Below are positions 53,180 through 62,196 of a stretch of DNA of 62,237 nucleotides, piece by piece; the stretch's first letter is position 1; each line of letters opens with the position of its first letter. The notes under the pieces were generated by a model. The model was not told the DNA's origin and ran no database searches. It saw only the letters and a program-made list of their open reading frames with translations. The stretch is taken from NCBI GenBank assembly GCA_964385695.1, contig CAYLQA010000013.1:1-62237 (forward strand). Direction: 5' to 3'. The stretch comes from CAYLQA01 sp964385695 (GTDB lineage Bacteria > Desulfobacterota > Desulfobulbia > Desulfobulbales > Desulfurivibrionaceae). The translations under genes and the position numbers were made by a program.

Positions 53180-55054
53180 ATGTCGCAGGCTATTCTTGGA
53201 ATTTCTGCATTCTACCATGACAGCGCCGCCGCTTTGATCATTGGCGACGAAATCATTGCTGCTGCCCAGGAAGAGCGGTTCACCAGAAAAAAGCATGATG
53301 CGTCATTTCCATCAAACTCGATAGGGTTTGTTTTGGATGAGGCGGGCCTAAGACTTGCCGATCTTGATGCCGTTTCTTTCTATGACAAGCCGTACTTGAA
53401 GTTTGAACGACTGCTTGAAACATACCACTCTTTTGCCCCTTCGGGCCTACGAAGCTTTCTTTCAGCTATGCCGGTTTGGATAAAAGAAAAGCTCTTTATG
53501 CGCAAAATCCTCTGGGAAGAACTCGAAAAAATTGAGGGCGGGAAAATCACTAGGAAACCGGATTTATTCTTCCCCGAGCACCACCTATCACATGCTGCGA
53601 GTTGTTTTTTTCCGTCACCTTTTAAGGAGGCGGCAATTTTGACAATTGACGGTGTCGGAGAGTGGGACACAACAACAATTTGCCATGGCTCGGGAACCCA
53701 GATAACCAAATTAAAAGAACTGGCTTTCCCTCATTCTCTCGGCCTTCTATATTCATCTTTTACCTATTATTGCGGATTTAGGGTTAACAGCGGCGAGTAT
53801 AAGCTCATGGGGCTGGCGCCCTATGGGAATCAACACGGCTCCCGGGTAAAAAAAATCCGTGACCTGATATACACGGAACTCATTGATGTCCGAGATGACG
53901 GCTCACTACTCCTCAATCTCGATTATTTTAACTACCCGACCGGACTCAAAATGTGCCATGACGACAAGTGGCGCCAATTGTTTGGCATTCCCAAACGTAC
54001 TCCTGAAAGCGAGTTCAGCCAGGAATACATGGACATGGCCCTTGCAATTCAACAAGTTACCGAAGAAATAGTTCTACGACTGGCCCAAACATGTCGCAAA
54101 TCCACCGAGAGCCGCAATTTAGTTATGGCCGGCGGCGTAGCCTTGAACTGCGTTGCAAACGGCAAGATATTACAATCGGACATATTTGATAATATCTGGA
54201 TTCAACCAGCAGCTGGAGATGCTGGAGGGGCATTGGGGGCGGCATACGCTGCCCGTTATATCGGGACGGATCTTACCAGAACTAAAGAAAAAGTCGGCAA
54301 AGACAGAATGAATGGCTCTTACCTTGGCCCTGAATTCAGTGAACTTGATACCAAAAAACTGATTCGTAAATTTCAAGCTCCCTACCAATATTTCTCTGAT
54401 TTTTCAGAACTTTGCGATGAGGTGTCAGGGGGGTTGGCGAACGAAGAAGTCGTTGGCTGGTTTCAGGGAAGGATGGAGTGGGGTCCCAGAGCCTTGGGAA
54501 ATCGAAGTATAATTGGTGACCCGCGCAGTCCGAACATGCAGAAAAAACTCAATTTAAAAATTAAATACCGTGAAGGATTTCGACCTTTTGCACCTTCAGT
54601 CCTTGAAGAAGATTTAGAGAAATATTTTGATTTAATAACGCCTTCCCCATATATGCAAATTGTTGCTCCTGTCAAGTACAGACATCGCAAGTCCCTTCCC
54701 GAAGGATATGAAGAAATGGGAATGTACGAACGCCTCTATCATCACCGATCAGATGTACCTGCCATTACACATGTAGACTATTCTGCTCGAATTCAGTCAG
54801 TAAGCCGATCAAGTAATGAACGTTATTGGCAACTAATAACATCCTTTAAAGAAAGGACCAGCTGTGGCATGTTAGTAAACACAAGTTTCAATGTAAGAGG
54901 GGAACCAATTGTATGTACTCCAGAAGATGCCTATCAATGCTTCATGAAAACAGAAATGGACATCTTGGTTATTGGCAACTTTTTGTTCAGAAAAAAAGAT
55001 CAGCCAAACTGGAAAATTGACTACAATCCCACTGGCAAATTTGACCTAGACTAA
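53180..55054 (+). CDS. NodU/CmcH/SxtI-family carbamoyltransferase
   Basis: A 624-aa O-carbamoyltransferase. The N-terminal Kae1-like domain has the catalytic-site features YHDSAAAL (His13, Asp14), EHHLSHAAS (133-141), DGVGEW (157-162), GEYKLMGLAPYGN (205-217) and GGVALNC (318-324). The C-terminal YrdC-like part has RMEWGPRALGNRSIIGDPR and LVNTSFNVRGEPIVCTPEDA. Such enzymes move a carbamoyl group from carbamoyl phosphate via carbamoyl-AMP onto a hydroxyl group. AGAGGAG precedes the ATG at 53180. In this locus the target is probably a sugar of the polysaccharide. Confidence 0.92.
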   Translation: MSQAILGISAFYHDSAAALIIGDEIIAAAQEERFTRKKHDASFPSNSIGFVLDEAGLRLADLDAVSFYDKPYLKFERLLETYHSFAPSGLRSFLSAMPVWIKEKLFMRKILWEELEKIEGGKITRKPDLFFPEHHLSHAASCFFPSPFKEAAILTIDGVGEWDTTTICHGSGTQITKLKELAFPHSLGLLYSSFTYYCGFRVNSGEYKLMGLAPYGNQHGSRVKKIRDLIYTELIDVRDDGSLLLNLDYFNYPTGLKMCHDDKWRQLFGIPKRTPESEFSQEYMDMALAIQQVTEEIVLRLAQTCRKSTESRNLVMAGGVALNCVANGKILQSDIFDNIWIQPAAGDAGGALGAAYAARYIGTDLTRTKEKVGKDRMNGSYLGPEFSELDTKKLIRKFQAPYQYFSDFSELCDEVSGGLANEEVVGWFQGRMEWGPRALGNRSIIGDPRSPNMQKKLNLKIKYREGFRPFAPSVLEEDLEKYFDLITPSPYMQIVAPVKYRHRKSLPEGYEEMGMYERLYHHRSDVPAITHVDYSARIQSVSRSSNERYWQLITSFKERTSCGMLVNTSFNVRGEPIVCTPEDAYQCFMKTEMDILVIGNFLFRKKDQPNWKIDYNPTGKFDLD

Positions 55055-55164
55055 ATAGGTACACATAATTGACAATATGTACAAAAAAAATCACTGGACA
55101 CCAAAAATATGAACATACACAACTTAAATAATTCAACCCCAGTTACCACTTTTGGTTCCATTGA

Positions 55165-55887
55165 TCAATACCCGCCCCCTTTTACGATAACCATCACGCC
55201 ACGCCAAATAATCCATATATCTAACATTAGCAAACCAAATGAAGACCGTTTTATATATTGTTCAACATACCCATATTCATAAACAGGGTTACCCATCTCG
55301 GACGTTCCCTTATTGATATGCCCCAGACCGAGCATACCCCCACGTAGCAATGAACGGGTCACATTTCCTTGCGCCTTGTCACGCTCATAATGCAGAACAG
55401 ACAGAGGGCGAGGACCGACGATGCTCATATCGCCCTTGAGTACGCCCCAGAACTGCGGCAGCTCGTCCAGATAAAATTTTTTTACGAAACTACCGACATA
55501 CGTGCGACTTTCCGGCGTCCACTCGGCGGAAAAGGCGATCCAGTCGTGTCGCTTAGCCCCTTCCGGTTCGATAAACTTTACCTTGATCAAGCGAATCTTG
55601 TACTTTGGGATGATCTTGCCAGCGCTAACCGCATTGTAATAAAAAAACAGAGGCCCCGCGTTCTCCGGGATCAGCCAACCCTCGACCATATAGGCGACTT
55701 TCAGCAGTAACATAATCGGCGCGGTAATGGCCAGCATGACCAACGCGCAGACCTTGTCAAACAGCGTCTTGATAAAACGCGGTGGCAAAGCCTCCTTCAA
55801 TTCAAAAATATGCTTGTATTTCTGCTTGATTTCCTCGGTGGGCGGCTTGTAAGGAAAGGCTTCCTTGGGTTCTACGAAGGCGTTCAT
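55165..55887 (-). CDS. WcaJ-type polyprenyl-phosphate sugar-1-phosphate transferase
   Basis: A 240-aa monotopic bacterial sugar transferase. One membrane segment (about 38-60, LFDKVCALVMLAITAPIMLL) and the catalytic domain with FYLDELPQFWGVLKGDMSIVGPRP are clear. It lacks the typical Lys-Phe-Arg-Ser-Met box and has KIIPKYKIRLIKVKF instead. The ATG at 55887 begins MNAFVEPKEAF, 25 bp after the stop of the epimerase gene; a frame to 56085 is rejected because it overlaps that gene. It is the third glycan-initiating enzyme in this window. Confidence 0.88.
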   Translation of the reverse strand: MNAFVEPKEAFPYKPPTEEIKQKYKHIFELKEALPPRFIKTLFDKVCALVMLAITAPIMLLLKVAYMVEGWLIPENAGPLFFYYNAVSAGKIIPKYKIRLIKVKFIEPEGAKRHDWIAFSAEWTPESRTYVGSFVKKFYLDELPQFWGVLKGDMSIVGPRPLSVLHYERDKAQGNVTRSLLRGGMLGLGHINKGTSEMGNPVYEYGYVEQYIKRSSFGLLMLDIWIIWRGVMVIVKGGGY

Positions 55888-55912
55888 CTTGTTTAATCCG
55901 ATAATTGGTTGT

Positions 55913-56935
55913 CTATTCCCACTCTTGCGGGCAACAAGAGCGCCAATCAGAAAAGGCTTCCTCAAGTGTGTAGCGGTACCCATAGCCATTTTCGACCAAG
56001 TAGTTCGGCAAGATGTTGTTAGAACGAACCAGCTTACGAATGCGTACCGGACTAAAGGGGTGCTTGATGCCAAGCGGTCGGGCAATTACCTCGATCATGT
56101 AAGCTATGAACAGGAGCACCCGGTATGGCACACTGGGTACAAAACGCCGAACGTCAGCCACCTTGCAAACCGTATTCACATAGTCTTGAATCGAGGGACC
56201 AGGATTCATGGTCATGTTGAACAGGGTCACATGCTCCCCACTGGTCTGCTGTCGTTGCAGCACCCACCATATCGCATGGCACAGTTCCTTGACATACACT
56301 CCGGCCTTGCGGGTGTTCTGATTGCCTATGTAAAAGAAGTAGCGATGCAATACGGCCTTGATTAAGCGCGAGACATTGCCTCCTTCACTTGGTCCAAAAA
56401 CCACACCGGGTCGGACAATCACCAGGCGGCGGTGCTCATCATCCCGTGCCTGCCAGATCTGGTGAATCTTTTCGGCGACGAGCTTGGAGCCGCCATACGC
56501 AGTAACAGGCGAAGACAAGGATCGCTCATTTTTCTCTGCCTCGCTGGGCCCATAAGGCGAGATCGAGCTGGTGAATATGATGTGATTGCAACCTATCTTT
56601 TCTGCCCATGCGCAAACATTCACGGCACCGAGCTGATTGGTCTGATAGTACTCCCAATCCTCGTGCCCTGGTTCACGGTGTATCGCAGCGAAATTTGCGA
56701 TAAGCGTTACCTTCTCGGATGGCGCAAACCAATCCAATGACTGTCGCACATCCCCCGTCACAAAAACAATGCGTGAATCTTGGACGACATGCTTCTTGCG
56801 AAATTCGCTAAACTTGACCTCTACGGGTTCAATATCAACTAGATAGACCTTGTTTGCGAGGCCATTTTCCAAGATGTACTGACCAAAAAAGACACCAATA
56901 AATCCGGTGCCACCAAATATGACTGCACTATTCAT
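55913..56935 (-). CDS. NAD-dependent epimerase/dehydratase
   Basis: A 340-aa extended SDR. FGGTGFIGVFFG at the N-terminus, NFAAIHREPGHED, SSISPYGPSEAEKN and AYGGSKLVAEKIH (catalytic Tyr and Lys) show an intact enzyme. The HREPGHED loop resembles WbnF/WcaG-neighbouring nucleotide-sugar reductases, but the exact reaction is open. It precedes the WcaJ-like transferase by 25 bp. Confidence 0.87.
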   Translation of the reverse strand: MNSAVIFGGTGFIGVFFGQYILENGLANKVYLVDIEPVEVKFSEFRKKHVVQDSRIVFVTGDVRQSLDWFAPSEKVTLIANFAAIHREPGHEDWEYYQTNQLGAVNVCAWAEKIGCNHIIFTSSISPYGPSEAEKNERSLSSPVTAYGGSKLVAEKIHQIWQARDDEHRRLVIVRPGVVFGPSEGGNVSRLIKAVLHRYFFYIGNQNTRKAGVYVKELCHAIWWVLQRQQTSGEHVTLFNMTMNPGPSIQDYVNTVCKVADVRRFVPSVPYRVLLFIAYMIEVIARPLGIKHPFSPVRIRKLVRSNNILPNYLVENGYGYRYTLEEAFSDWRSCCPQEWE

Positions 56936-57143
56936 TTCTGCCCTGACAAAATGAGATCACAATACGTTTTTCAATGTGATCGTTTGATTTTAAGTGCTGA
57001 TTCGTCCAAATAATAATTAATATAGTACTTCGGTCATCTCGAAACCGCTACTCCAAAAAGCACTCCACAAAGAGTCTATAGGTTTAGAAAAGTGAAAACC
57101 ACGAAATTATAGATTGTCGAGGTGCCTTTGGATCTATCCACGG
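56936..57143. other. Intergenic region upstream of the epimerase gene
   Basis: The AT-rich stretch after 56936 (minus-strand upstream region of the epimerase) should carry its promoter, but I cannot name one. Together with the remnant at 57144-57266 it forms a 340-bp gap without an intact gene. Confidence 0.45.
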
Positions 57144-57266
57144 ATCTGTCCAGCAATGACAACGAAGCTCAGGAGCATTTCTTGATGACCGTAGGTGGAC
57201 GATGTCACCTTTAGCAAAAGTCAGGCGCAAATAATCGGTGGTGTCGCCCTGCAATGCCGCTACTTT
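57144..57266 (-). pseudogene. Phosphomannomutase C-terminal remnant
   Basis: Directly after the GT2 stop the minus strand reads, in the same frame, VAALQGDTTDYLRLTFAKGD, then IVHLRSSRNAPELRCHCWTD. This matches the last domain of ManB/RfbK-type phosphomannomutases, which usually has DGLRITFANGEIVHLRPSGNAPELR. The phosphate-binding LRPSGN has become LRSSRN and the sequence decays after WTD. About 40 codons remain with no start. It is a relic of a GDP-mannose or GDP-fucose pathway gene. Identified by eye from one conserved block, so a search should confirm it. Confidence 0.65.
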
Positions 57267-57275
57267 CCGGGAGGA

Positions 57276-58070
57276 TTATCGGAGCAAGTCGACTATAAAT
57301 TTAGGCAACAGTACGGGTCTGTAGATGGCCACCTTTCTCTTAATGACTGCATTAATGCCATACAAAAAGAAGAGCATCATGCGCGTCGGCAATGTCTTTC
57401 CTGAAAAAGCTTTCAATATTTTCCAATGCCAGCCCGCCGATCTAAAAAAATTGCTGGATACAGAGTCGGTTACCCTGTTTATGTGGACGAGTGGCTTGTG
57501 TAAACATGGCACTACCATATCGTTATCTAAGACCGACAGCCACAACGCATAATCCTCATGCCCACACTTTGGAAATTCGAAATGGGGGAAATGTGATCTG
57601 TTAACGAGGACCGCTGGAGGATGCAATAAATTAGTCTGTAACAAGTCGCACCGCCGAACACTTTCTGGAAGCATCGCCCGTGTCTGTTCCCCATTATTTT
57701 TATATGTGACTTCACATACGACAACGCTGAAATCCTTTTCAACCATAAGACTGGACATCTGTCGGAGATAATCTGGATCCCACGTATCATCTGCATCCAG
57801 AAATGCTATGTATTTACTGTTGGCAACCAACAATCCCAAATTCCGTGCGTTCGCTGGACCGCTGCCAGCAGCCAACGTCGAAACAAATGTAGTTCTTGAG
57901 ATAAGACCGTGTGATTCGAATTGACTATATACATCATCAAATTCGATGCCACCGCCATCGTCAACCAGAATCACCTCGAAGTCGGTATACACCTGCTGCG
58001 CAAGTGCACCAGCAAGCTGAACGGCAAAACGGCCTGCCTTAAAGTAGGGCACTATTATTGATATTTGCAT
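57276..58070 (-). CDS. Glycosyltransferase family 2
   Basis: A 264-aa GT-A glycosyltransferase. SIIVPYFKAGRFAVQLAGAL at the N-terminus, VDDGGG and the DxD-type motif FLDADDTWDP (about 93-102) are typical. A GHEDYALWLSVLD motif (about 167-179) carries the catalytic ED. Its start overlaps the stop of the membrane protein gene upstream by 16 bp. The C-terminus ends exactly at a phosphomannomutase remnant, so the last few residues could have been altered by the rearrangement. Confidence 0.88.
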   Translation of the reverse strand: MQISIIVPYFKAGRFAVQLAGALAQQVYTDFEVILVDDGGGIEFDDVYSQFESHGLISRTTFVSTLAAGSGPANARNLGLLVANSKYIAFLDADDTWDPDYLRQMSSLMVEKDFSVVVCEVTYKNNGEQTRAMLPESVRRCDLLQTNLLHPPAVLVNRSHFPHFEFPKCGHEDYALWLSVLDNDMVVPCLHKPLVHINRVTDSVSSNFFRSAGWHWKILKAFSGKTLPTRMMLFFLYGINAVIKRKVAIYRPVLLPKFIVDLLR

Positions 58071-59206
58071 ACTGAGTTAGGCGCCAGATTCAACGTATGA
58101 ATAGGACGTTTATGTATTTTACCAATTTGAACGTGCTTTGGAGGGATCTTTTTTCGTGCAAAGAGATAGACAATCATAAGCGGCATACCCCACCAGAAGT
58201 AGCGTGGCTGTAGATATGGCACCATCAACTGAACTGACAACAGGCATAATAGATACAGAGACCAATCAGATTGGGATGCGAAATATCGTTTTAGGTCACC
58301 GTTGATAAATGTTTTGAGGAAAAACGCTAGCGACACTATGGCAAGCACAAAGGACGTAACGGGAGCAAGAGCACCACCAATCTCCGTGCTCGAAATAATT
58401 CTATTTGGATAGCCACCTGCAAGCAGGTTTGCAAACAACCTTATAGGTGCAACTACCAGATAGCCAAAGGGAAATGCGAGAATTCTGTCAAGTGTCTCAA
58501 AGAACGCTGCTGTTCGAATTTCATTTACCTGGTTCTCAACAAAATTATGTATGGTAAGACCGGGATGCAAATGAATTGCAAATGGTACGAGACAGCAGAG
58601 GGCCAGAATTAATGCAGTTTTCCTACACCTTAAGCGGTAAACAGCGAGAAACATCAAGAAGGCCGCAAGTATCTGAATCTTGAATAGGCCACCTAAAAAA
58701 GCAAAGAATAGCGCCATTCTGACATTTCCGAAGTATAGCGACTTCAAGATGAGAATCGCAAATGCCGCCATAAGCATTTCCTTGTTCGGAGCAAGCGACC
58801 AGCTCAATAGGTACGGCCACGATATAACAACAAGCATCGCAACCTTAAAATTGGCCTTGAATCCCGGAAACATCGAGAACGTCGCATTCAACATATAAAA
58901 GAAAGCAAATGAATTGAGGATCAAAAAACCAAAGTTTCCAAGCCCTATCTCACCGAACACGTGTGCCATAAAAGGCAGGGTGAGCCAATTTAATCCACCA
59001 AAAACGATCATTTTTAAGCTCAAACCAGAAAACTCCACCGAGTTTGCGGTCCTTAGGTAATTTAGAGAATCAAAGGAGATGAGCCCAAGCTCCGACATTG
59101 ATTGAACGTCACTCAAATCTAAACGCAAATATAAGAAGAAGCCGCAACAAAACAGAATCGCTGCTACAAACATGCTTATCAGCAGACTCTTTTTAATAAC
59201 AAACAT
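58055..59206 (-). CDS. Polytopic membrane protein, possible polysaccharide polymerase
   Basis: A 383-aa protein with about ten hydrophobic helices and a short polar C-terminus. A periplasmic-style loop (about 215-235) and the position between two GT2 genes are what is expected of a Wzy-like polymerase or EpsG-type protein, but these families have little sequence conservation. I assign it by topology and context only. It overlaps the downstream GT2 gene by 16 bp. Confidence 0.72.
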   Translation of the reverse strand: MFVIKKSLLISMFVAAILFCCGFFLYLRLDLSDVQSMSELGLISFDSLNYLRTANSVEFSGLSLKMIVFGGLNWLTLPFMAHVFGEIGLGNFGFLILNSFAFFYMLNATFSMFPGFKANFKVAMLVVISWPYLLSWSLAPNKEMLMAAFAILILKSLYFGNVRMALFFAFLGGLFKIQILAAFLMFLAVYRLRCRKTALILALCCLVPFAIHLHPGLTIHNFVENQVNEIRTAAFFETLDRILAFPFGYLVVAPIRLFANLLAGGYPNRIISSTEIGGALAPVTSFVLAIVSLAFFLKTFINGDLKRYFASQSDWSLYLLCLLSVQLMVPYLQPRYFWWGMPLMIVYLFARKKIPPKHVQIGKIHKRPIHTLNLAPNSVCKYQ

Positions 59207-59236
59207 GCGGCCCTCGTTGCTTCAAGTGTGGTCAGT

Positions 59237-60241
59237 TCAGGATAATTGATATAAGTAATTCCACATCGACTTTTTTGCTGTCAGGTTCAGCACAGAAAAT
59301 ACTCGAAAGATCATGAGGTCCTCGAAGTTGAAAATGTGACGTATAGCGTTACCTTTTAAAAACAAAGATTTGCGTGCATTGTGAAGCAAAAAAATTTTCA
59401 GATTCCCTTTTAACACACCTTCAACATCTTTTCCATCCTGTATGGCTTTCAGAAAGTAGTCGAGGACCACTTGGATTTTTTCTTCATGGAGATTGCCAGA
59501 ACGATCATGAAAGGAAATCAGAACATCTGCAGGGATGGAACAGGAGCATGTTTGACGGTAAGAGTCGGCTATCTCAAGACGCAGCCTATCTTGCAATGAC
59601 CTTGATTTGGAAGTTGTTTGACCGAGAGACTTCCTGTATTTCAGCACAACATCATGAACGTTCCCCATTCTGTAACCGTTTTTTGCGAGCCGCGTCCACA
59701 GTTCATAGTCTTCTATTTTTTCCCAACGGGAATCATAAATATTCTTTTTCAGAATATCCCTTTTTACGAAGACGGTCGGATGTGCAAAAGCGGTATTGAA
59801 GAGTAGCTGAGTATTTATCGCACCCTGAGAGCGTGGATACGTTTTTTGTGATGTCCTGCACGCGCCAAAAGTTCGAATTGCCCCCCCACACATGTCCAGG
59901 TTATTATCGACTGCATATTTCATTTGAATTGCCAGCCGATCACTAAGGCTAATGTCGTCCGCGTCCATTCTGGCAATCCATTTCCCTCTGGCCAAATCGA
60001 CGCCTTCATTCAGTGAGTAAACCAGACCGCGATTCTCTCTAGTAACAACTCGAACTCTGCTGTCGACGCGCTCAAAATTTCTTAACGTATCAATTGTGGC
60101 ATCAGTGGAGCCGTCATTTATGGCCAGCAATTCAAAATCCGTAAACGACTGATCCAGAACGGATTGAATTGCTTTTCTCAAATGCGGATCACCGTTAAAG
60201 ACGGGCAAGAGCACCGTTATTGCGGGTCCTTTTTTTTTCAT
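59237..60241 (-). CDS. Glycosyltransferase family 2
   Basis: A 334-aa GT-A glycosyltransferase. TVLLPVFNGDPHLRKAIQSVL, NDGSTDATID and the DxD region ARMDADDISL (about 90-99) are textbook, and KIEDYELWTRLAKNGYR carries the catalytic ED. The ATG overlaps the stop of the fucosyltransferase gene by 4 bp (ATGA), so the two work in one operon. The sugar donor is unknown. Confidence 0.91.
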   Translation of the reverse strand: MKKKGPAITVLLPVFNGDPHLRKAIQSVLDQSFTDFELLAINDGSTDATIDTLRNFERVDSRVRVVTRENRGLVYSLNEGVDLARGKWIARMDADDISLSDRLAIQMKYAVDNNLDMCGGAIRTFGACRTSQKTYPRSQGAINTQLLFNTAFAHPTVFVKRDILKKNIYDSRWEKIEDYELWTRLAKNGYRMGNVHDVVLKYRKSLGQTTSKSRSLQDRLRLEIADSYRQTCSCSIPADVLISFHDRSGNLHEEKIQVVLDYFLKAIQDGKDVEGVLKGNLKIFLLHNARKSLFLKGNAIRHIFNFEDLMIFRVFSVLNLTAKKSMWNYLYQLS

Positions 60242-61098
60242 TTATGTATGGTTATCCATGAAGGTGGTATCAAACCTTCTGATGATAATTGTTGGTCATC
60301 AAACCACGGAGCTGGCGCGATAACTATTTTATCCAAATTGGCGGCAAGCCACGCCCCCCACCAGCTGAATGAGCTGTTCGCAATAATATGGTTAGCACAT
60401 TGGGACATCAGGAAGATATCAACCTCCGGCGAATCCTGGTTCCCTACCACAAAGGTCGCATCTGAACCAACATCCAGATTCCCGCGCGCCCAATCTACAT
60501 CGTCTGAAAACACAAAAAAATGAGGAGTTGCCACCTTGCTCTTTATTATTGAAATGGCGTTTCTATAATATTCAACGGAGCAGACTCCATGCACTTTTTG
60601 CGCCTGCTTGTCGCTCACGTAATCACCACGCCTGACGTGGACCGCTATGCTGCCAGGATCCCGCGCACGCTCCAAAAATAGTGAATTGGCAAGCGAAAAC
60701 GAATCTTTCGGAACAAACTCCGACCGTAATCTGTCAGTTATGCTGTTAAAATATCTTTCGGACTGAAAGTAGCCTTCTACCAAGATGTTGTCCCCAAGTC
60801 CAAGCCATTGCGGGTCGTACTTAAGTGACCTTTCAGCATACCAGCGTGTAGAAATGCCAAGTTGTCGCGCGATCCTGCAAGGATAGCGTAGCCAATTTGG
60901 CCAATGTTTCAGCTCTTGCGGTGTCGCTATACGCGCAGAAATGGCAAAGCGATCAAGCCCAAATATTCTCAGCTTGTAGTGCGCGAAACCTCTTGTATCC
61001 AGAAGCAGCTTGACGCCCTTGTGAGTAGCCAGGGCCAATCCGAATGCATACTGGAACATCTGATTTCCCAAGCCCCCAGTCAACCTTACAACAATCAC
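60238..61098 (-). CDS. GT11 alpha-1,2-fucosyltransferase-like protein
   Basis: A 286-aa GT11 enzyme. The N-terminal VVRLTGGLGNQMFQYAFG, the GDP-fucose site HVRRGDY (154-160) and the C-terminal ANSSFSWWGAWLA are the three family signatures. It transfers fucose (or a related GDP-sugar) onto a glycan hydroxyl. The start is a GTG at 61098, giving the canonical MIVVRLTGG start. No GDP-fucose synthesis genes are in the window apart from a dead phosphomannomutase fragment, so the donor must come from elsewhere. Confidence 0.93.
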   Translation of the reverse strand: MIVVRLTGGLGNQMFQYAFGLALATHKGVKLLLDTRGFAHYKLRIFGLDRFAISARIATPQELKHWPNWLRYPCRIARQLGISTRWYAERSLKYDPQWLGLGDNILVEGYFQSERYFNSITDRLRSEFVPKDSFSLANSLFLERARDPGSIAVHVRRGDYVSDKQAQKVHGVCSVEYYRNAISIIKSKVATPHFFVFSDDVDWARGNLDVGSDATFVVGNQDSPEVDIFLMSQCANHIIANSSFSWWGAWLAANLDKIVIAPAPWFDDQQLSSEGLIPPSWITIHK

Positions 61099-61301
61099 AC
61101 CTCAGTCCCTATGTTGTAATTAATACGCTCATACCCCTCCTGCACCAGAATGAATTGCAAATACAGCTAGTGCAGAATATCCACGGACCCGTTAAAAAAA
61201 GATTATTAGTTTGTTTCATAGAAATAGGCAGAACTTGTTTGTGCTGTGCGCAATTGTTAATTACGTGTTGAGTGCCAGTACATCGATAACACTCAATGCA
61301 T

Positions 61302-61679
61302 TTATCGTAGTTTGTAATCAAATTCTTCGACCTGGATTTTGTCCAGGAAGAGTTTCAGTTTTTGTTCTTTGACATCGATAGTAGCAACAACGTATTCGAG
61401 CATGGCCTCGGGTGAAACCGGAAAGCGTTCTCCAAAAATGTCCAATTTCAGATCGCTACGAATAAGCCGTACAACGTGATACTTGCCCATTTCCGGTTTA
61501 TCTAATCGATGTTTGGGCGGCTCGTCTTCCACCGGAAACCTCAGTTTGGCACTTGATGCTGAAAGAGCCTTCAGCGGCGTATCCCTTTTGAGTTTGCTGT
61601 AACGATACCTGCTGTTGTGGCACTGCTCAATGGCAGGCGGTATGAAATTAATGTATCTTTCTGAAGGTATATATGCCAC
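61302..61679 (-). pseudogene. Integrase-type DDE transposase, C-terminal remnant
   Basis: About 115 codons match the last part of rve-type (IS481/IS3-like) transposases: PPAIEQCHNSRYRYSKLKRD, LRFPVEDEPPKHRLDKPE, YHVVRLIRSDLKLDIFGERF and VVATIDVKEQKLKLFLDKIQ. The catalytic core and N-terminus are missing; the frame simply continues into the end of the neighbouring DUF268 gene. A 7-bp inverted repeat (TTGAGTG 61268-61274, CACTCAA 61290-61296) lies just beyond its stop and could be near the element end. It is a dead transposon fragment. Confidence 0.8.
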
Positions 61680-62196
61680 ACCCGTAGATCACTTCAGGCG
61701 CATTTGTCACAAGATTGACGTCTTGATGTAGATCCCCCGCATCATCCACGTAGTCAAAACGCAACAACTTAAGACAATCGCGATCTCTAGCCCAGGAAAA
61801 GATGTCCTTCGGATGAAAAACCCGATGGGCATTGAAATGCACTTCATTTGATCGTCCAATAGGAAAGCTGATGTAGAGCATACCTTCTGGCTTCAACATT
61901 CGAATAATGTTGTTAAAACCCTTTATATGGCCATGTGGATCAATGGGATCTCCGTATCTGCCGAGCCCAAAATGTTCGATGGCGTGTAAGCATGAGATTG
62001 AGTCCGTTATATCGACCTGTGTACTACCTTCTAGCATCAAATCTGCCTTGATGAACGAGATATTTTGATGCCCCGTACTATCCAAATCGCGCACGTCCGT
62101 AACATCTATTTTTCTGAAAGATGCTACGTGGGCGACGAATCCATCGATACGTGACCCAATATCAACGTGTCGAACCGGATTTAGAGCTGGCCCCAA
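61648..62196 (-). CDS. DUF268 methyltransferase-like protein, N-terminally short
   Basis: The 182 residues match DUF268, a SAM-methyltransferase-like family of polysaccharide loci: HVDIGSRIDGFVAHVASF, SCLHAIEHFGLGRYGDPID, LYISFPIG, HFNAHRVFHPKDI and the family end IYGCGIYTF. The C-terminus is complete and runs into the transposase remnant. At the N-terminus only about 10 residues precede HVDIGS, whereas the family normally has more, and a TAA (62221-62223) closes the frame. It is therefore 5'-truncated or frameshifted at the window edge. TTG at 62196 is only a nominal start. Confidence 0.75.
   Translation of the reverse strand: MGPALNPVRHVDIGSRIDGFVAHVASFRKIDVTDVRDLDSTGHQNISFIKADLMLEGSTQVDITDSISCLHAIEHFGLGRYGDPIDPHGHIKGFNNIIRMLKPEGMLYISFPIGRSNEVHFNAHRVFHPKDIFSWARDRDCLKLLRFDYVDDAGDLHQDVNLVTNAPEVIYGCGIYTFRKIH

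Noticed and set aside
61268..61296. TTGAGTG/CACTCAA inverted repeat as a terminator
   Set aside because: Seven base pairs, a 15-nt loop and no T run; it may instead be part of the decayed transposon end.
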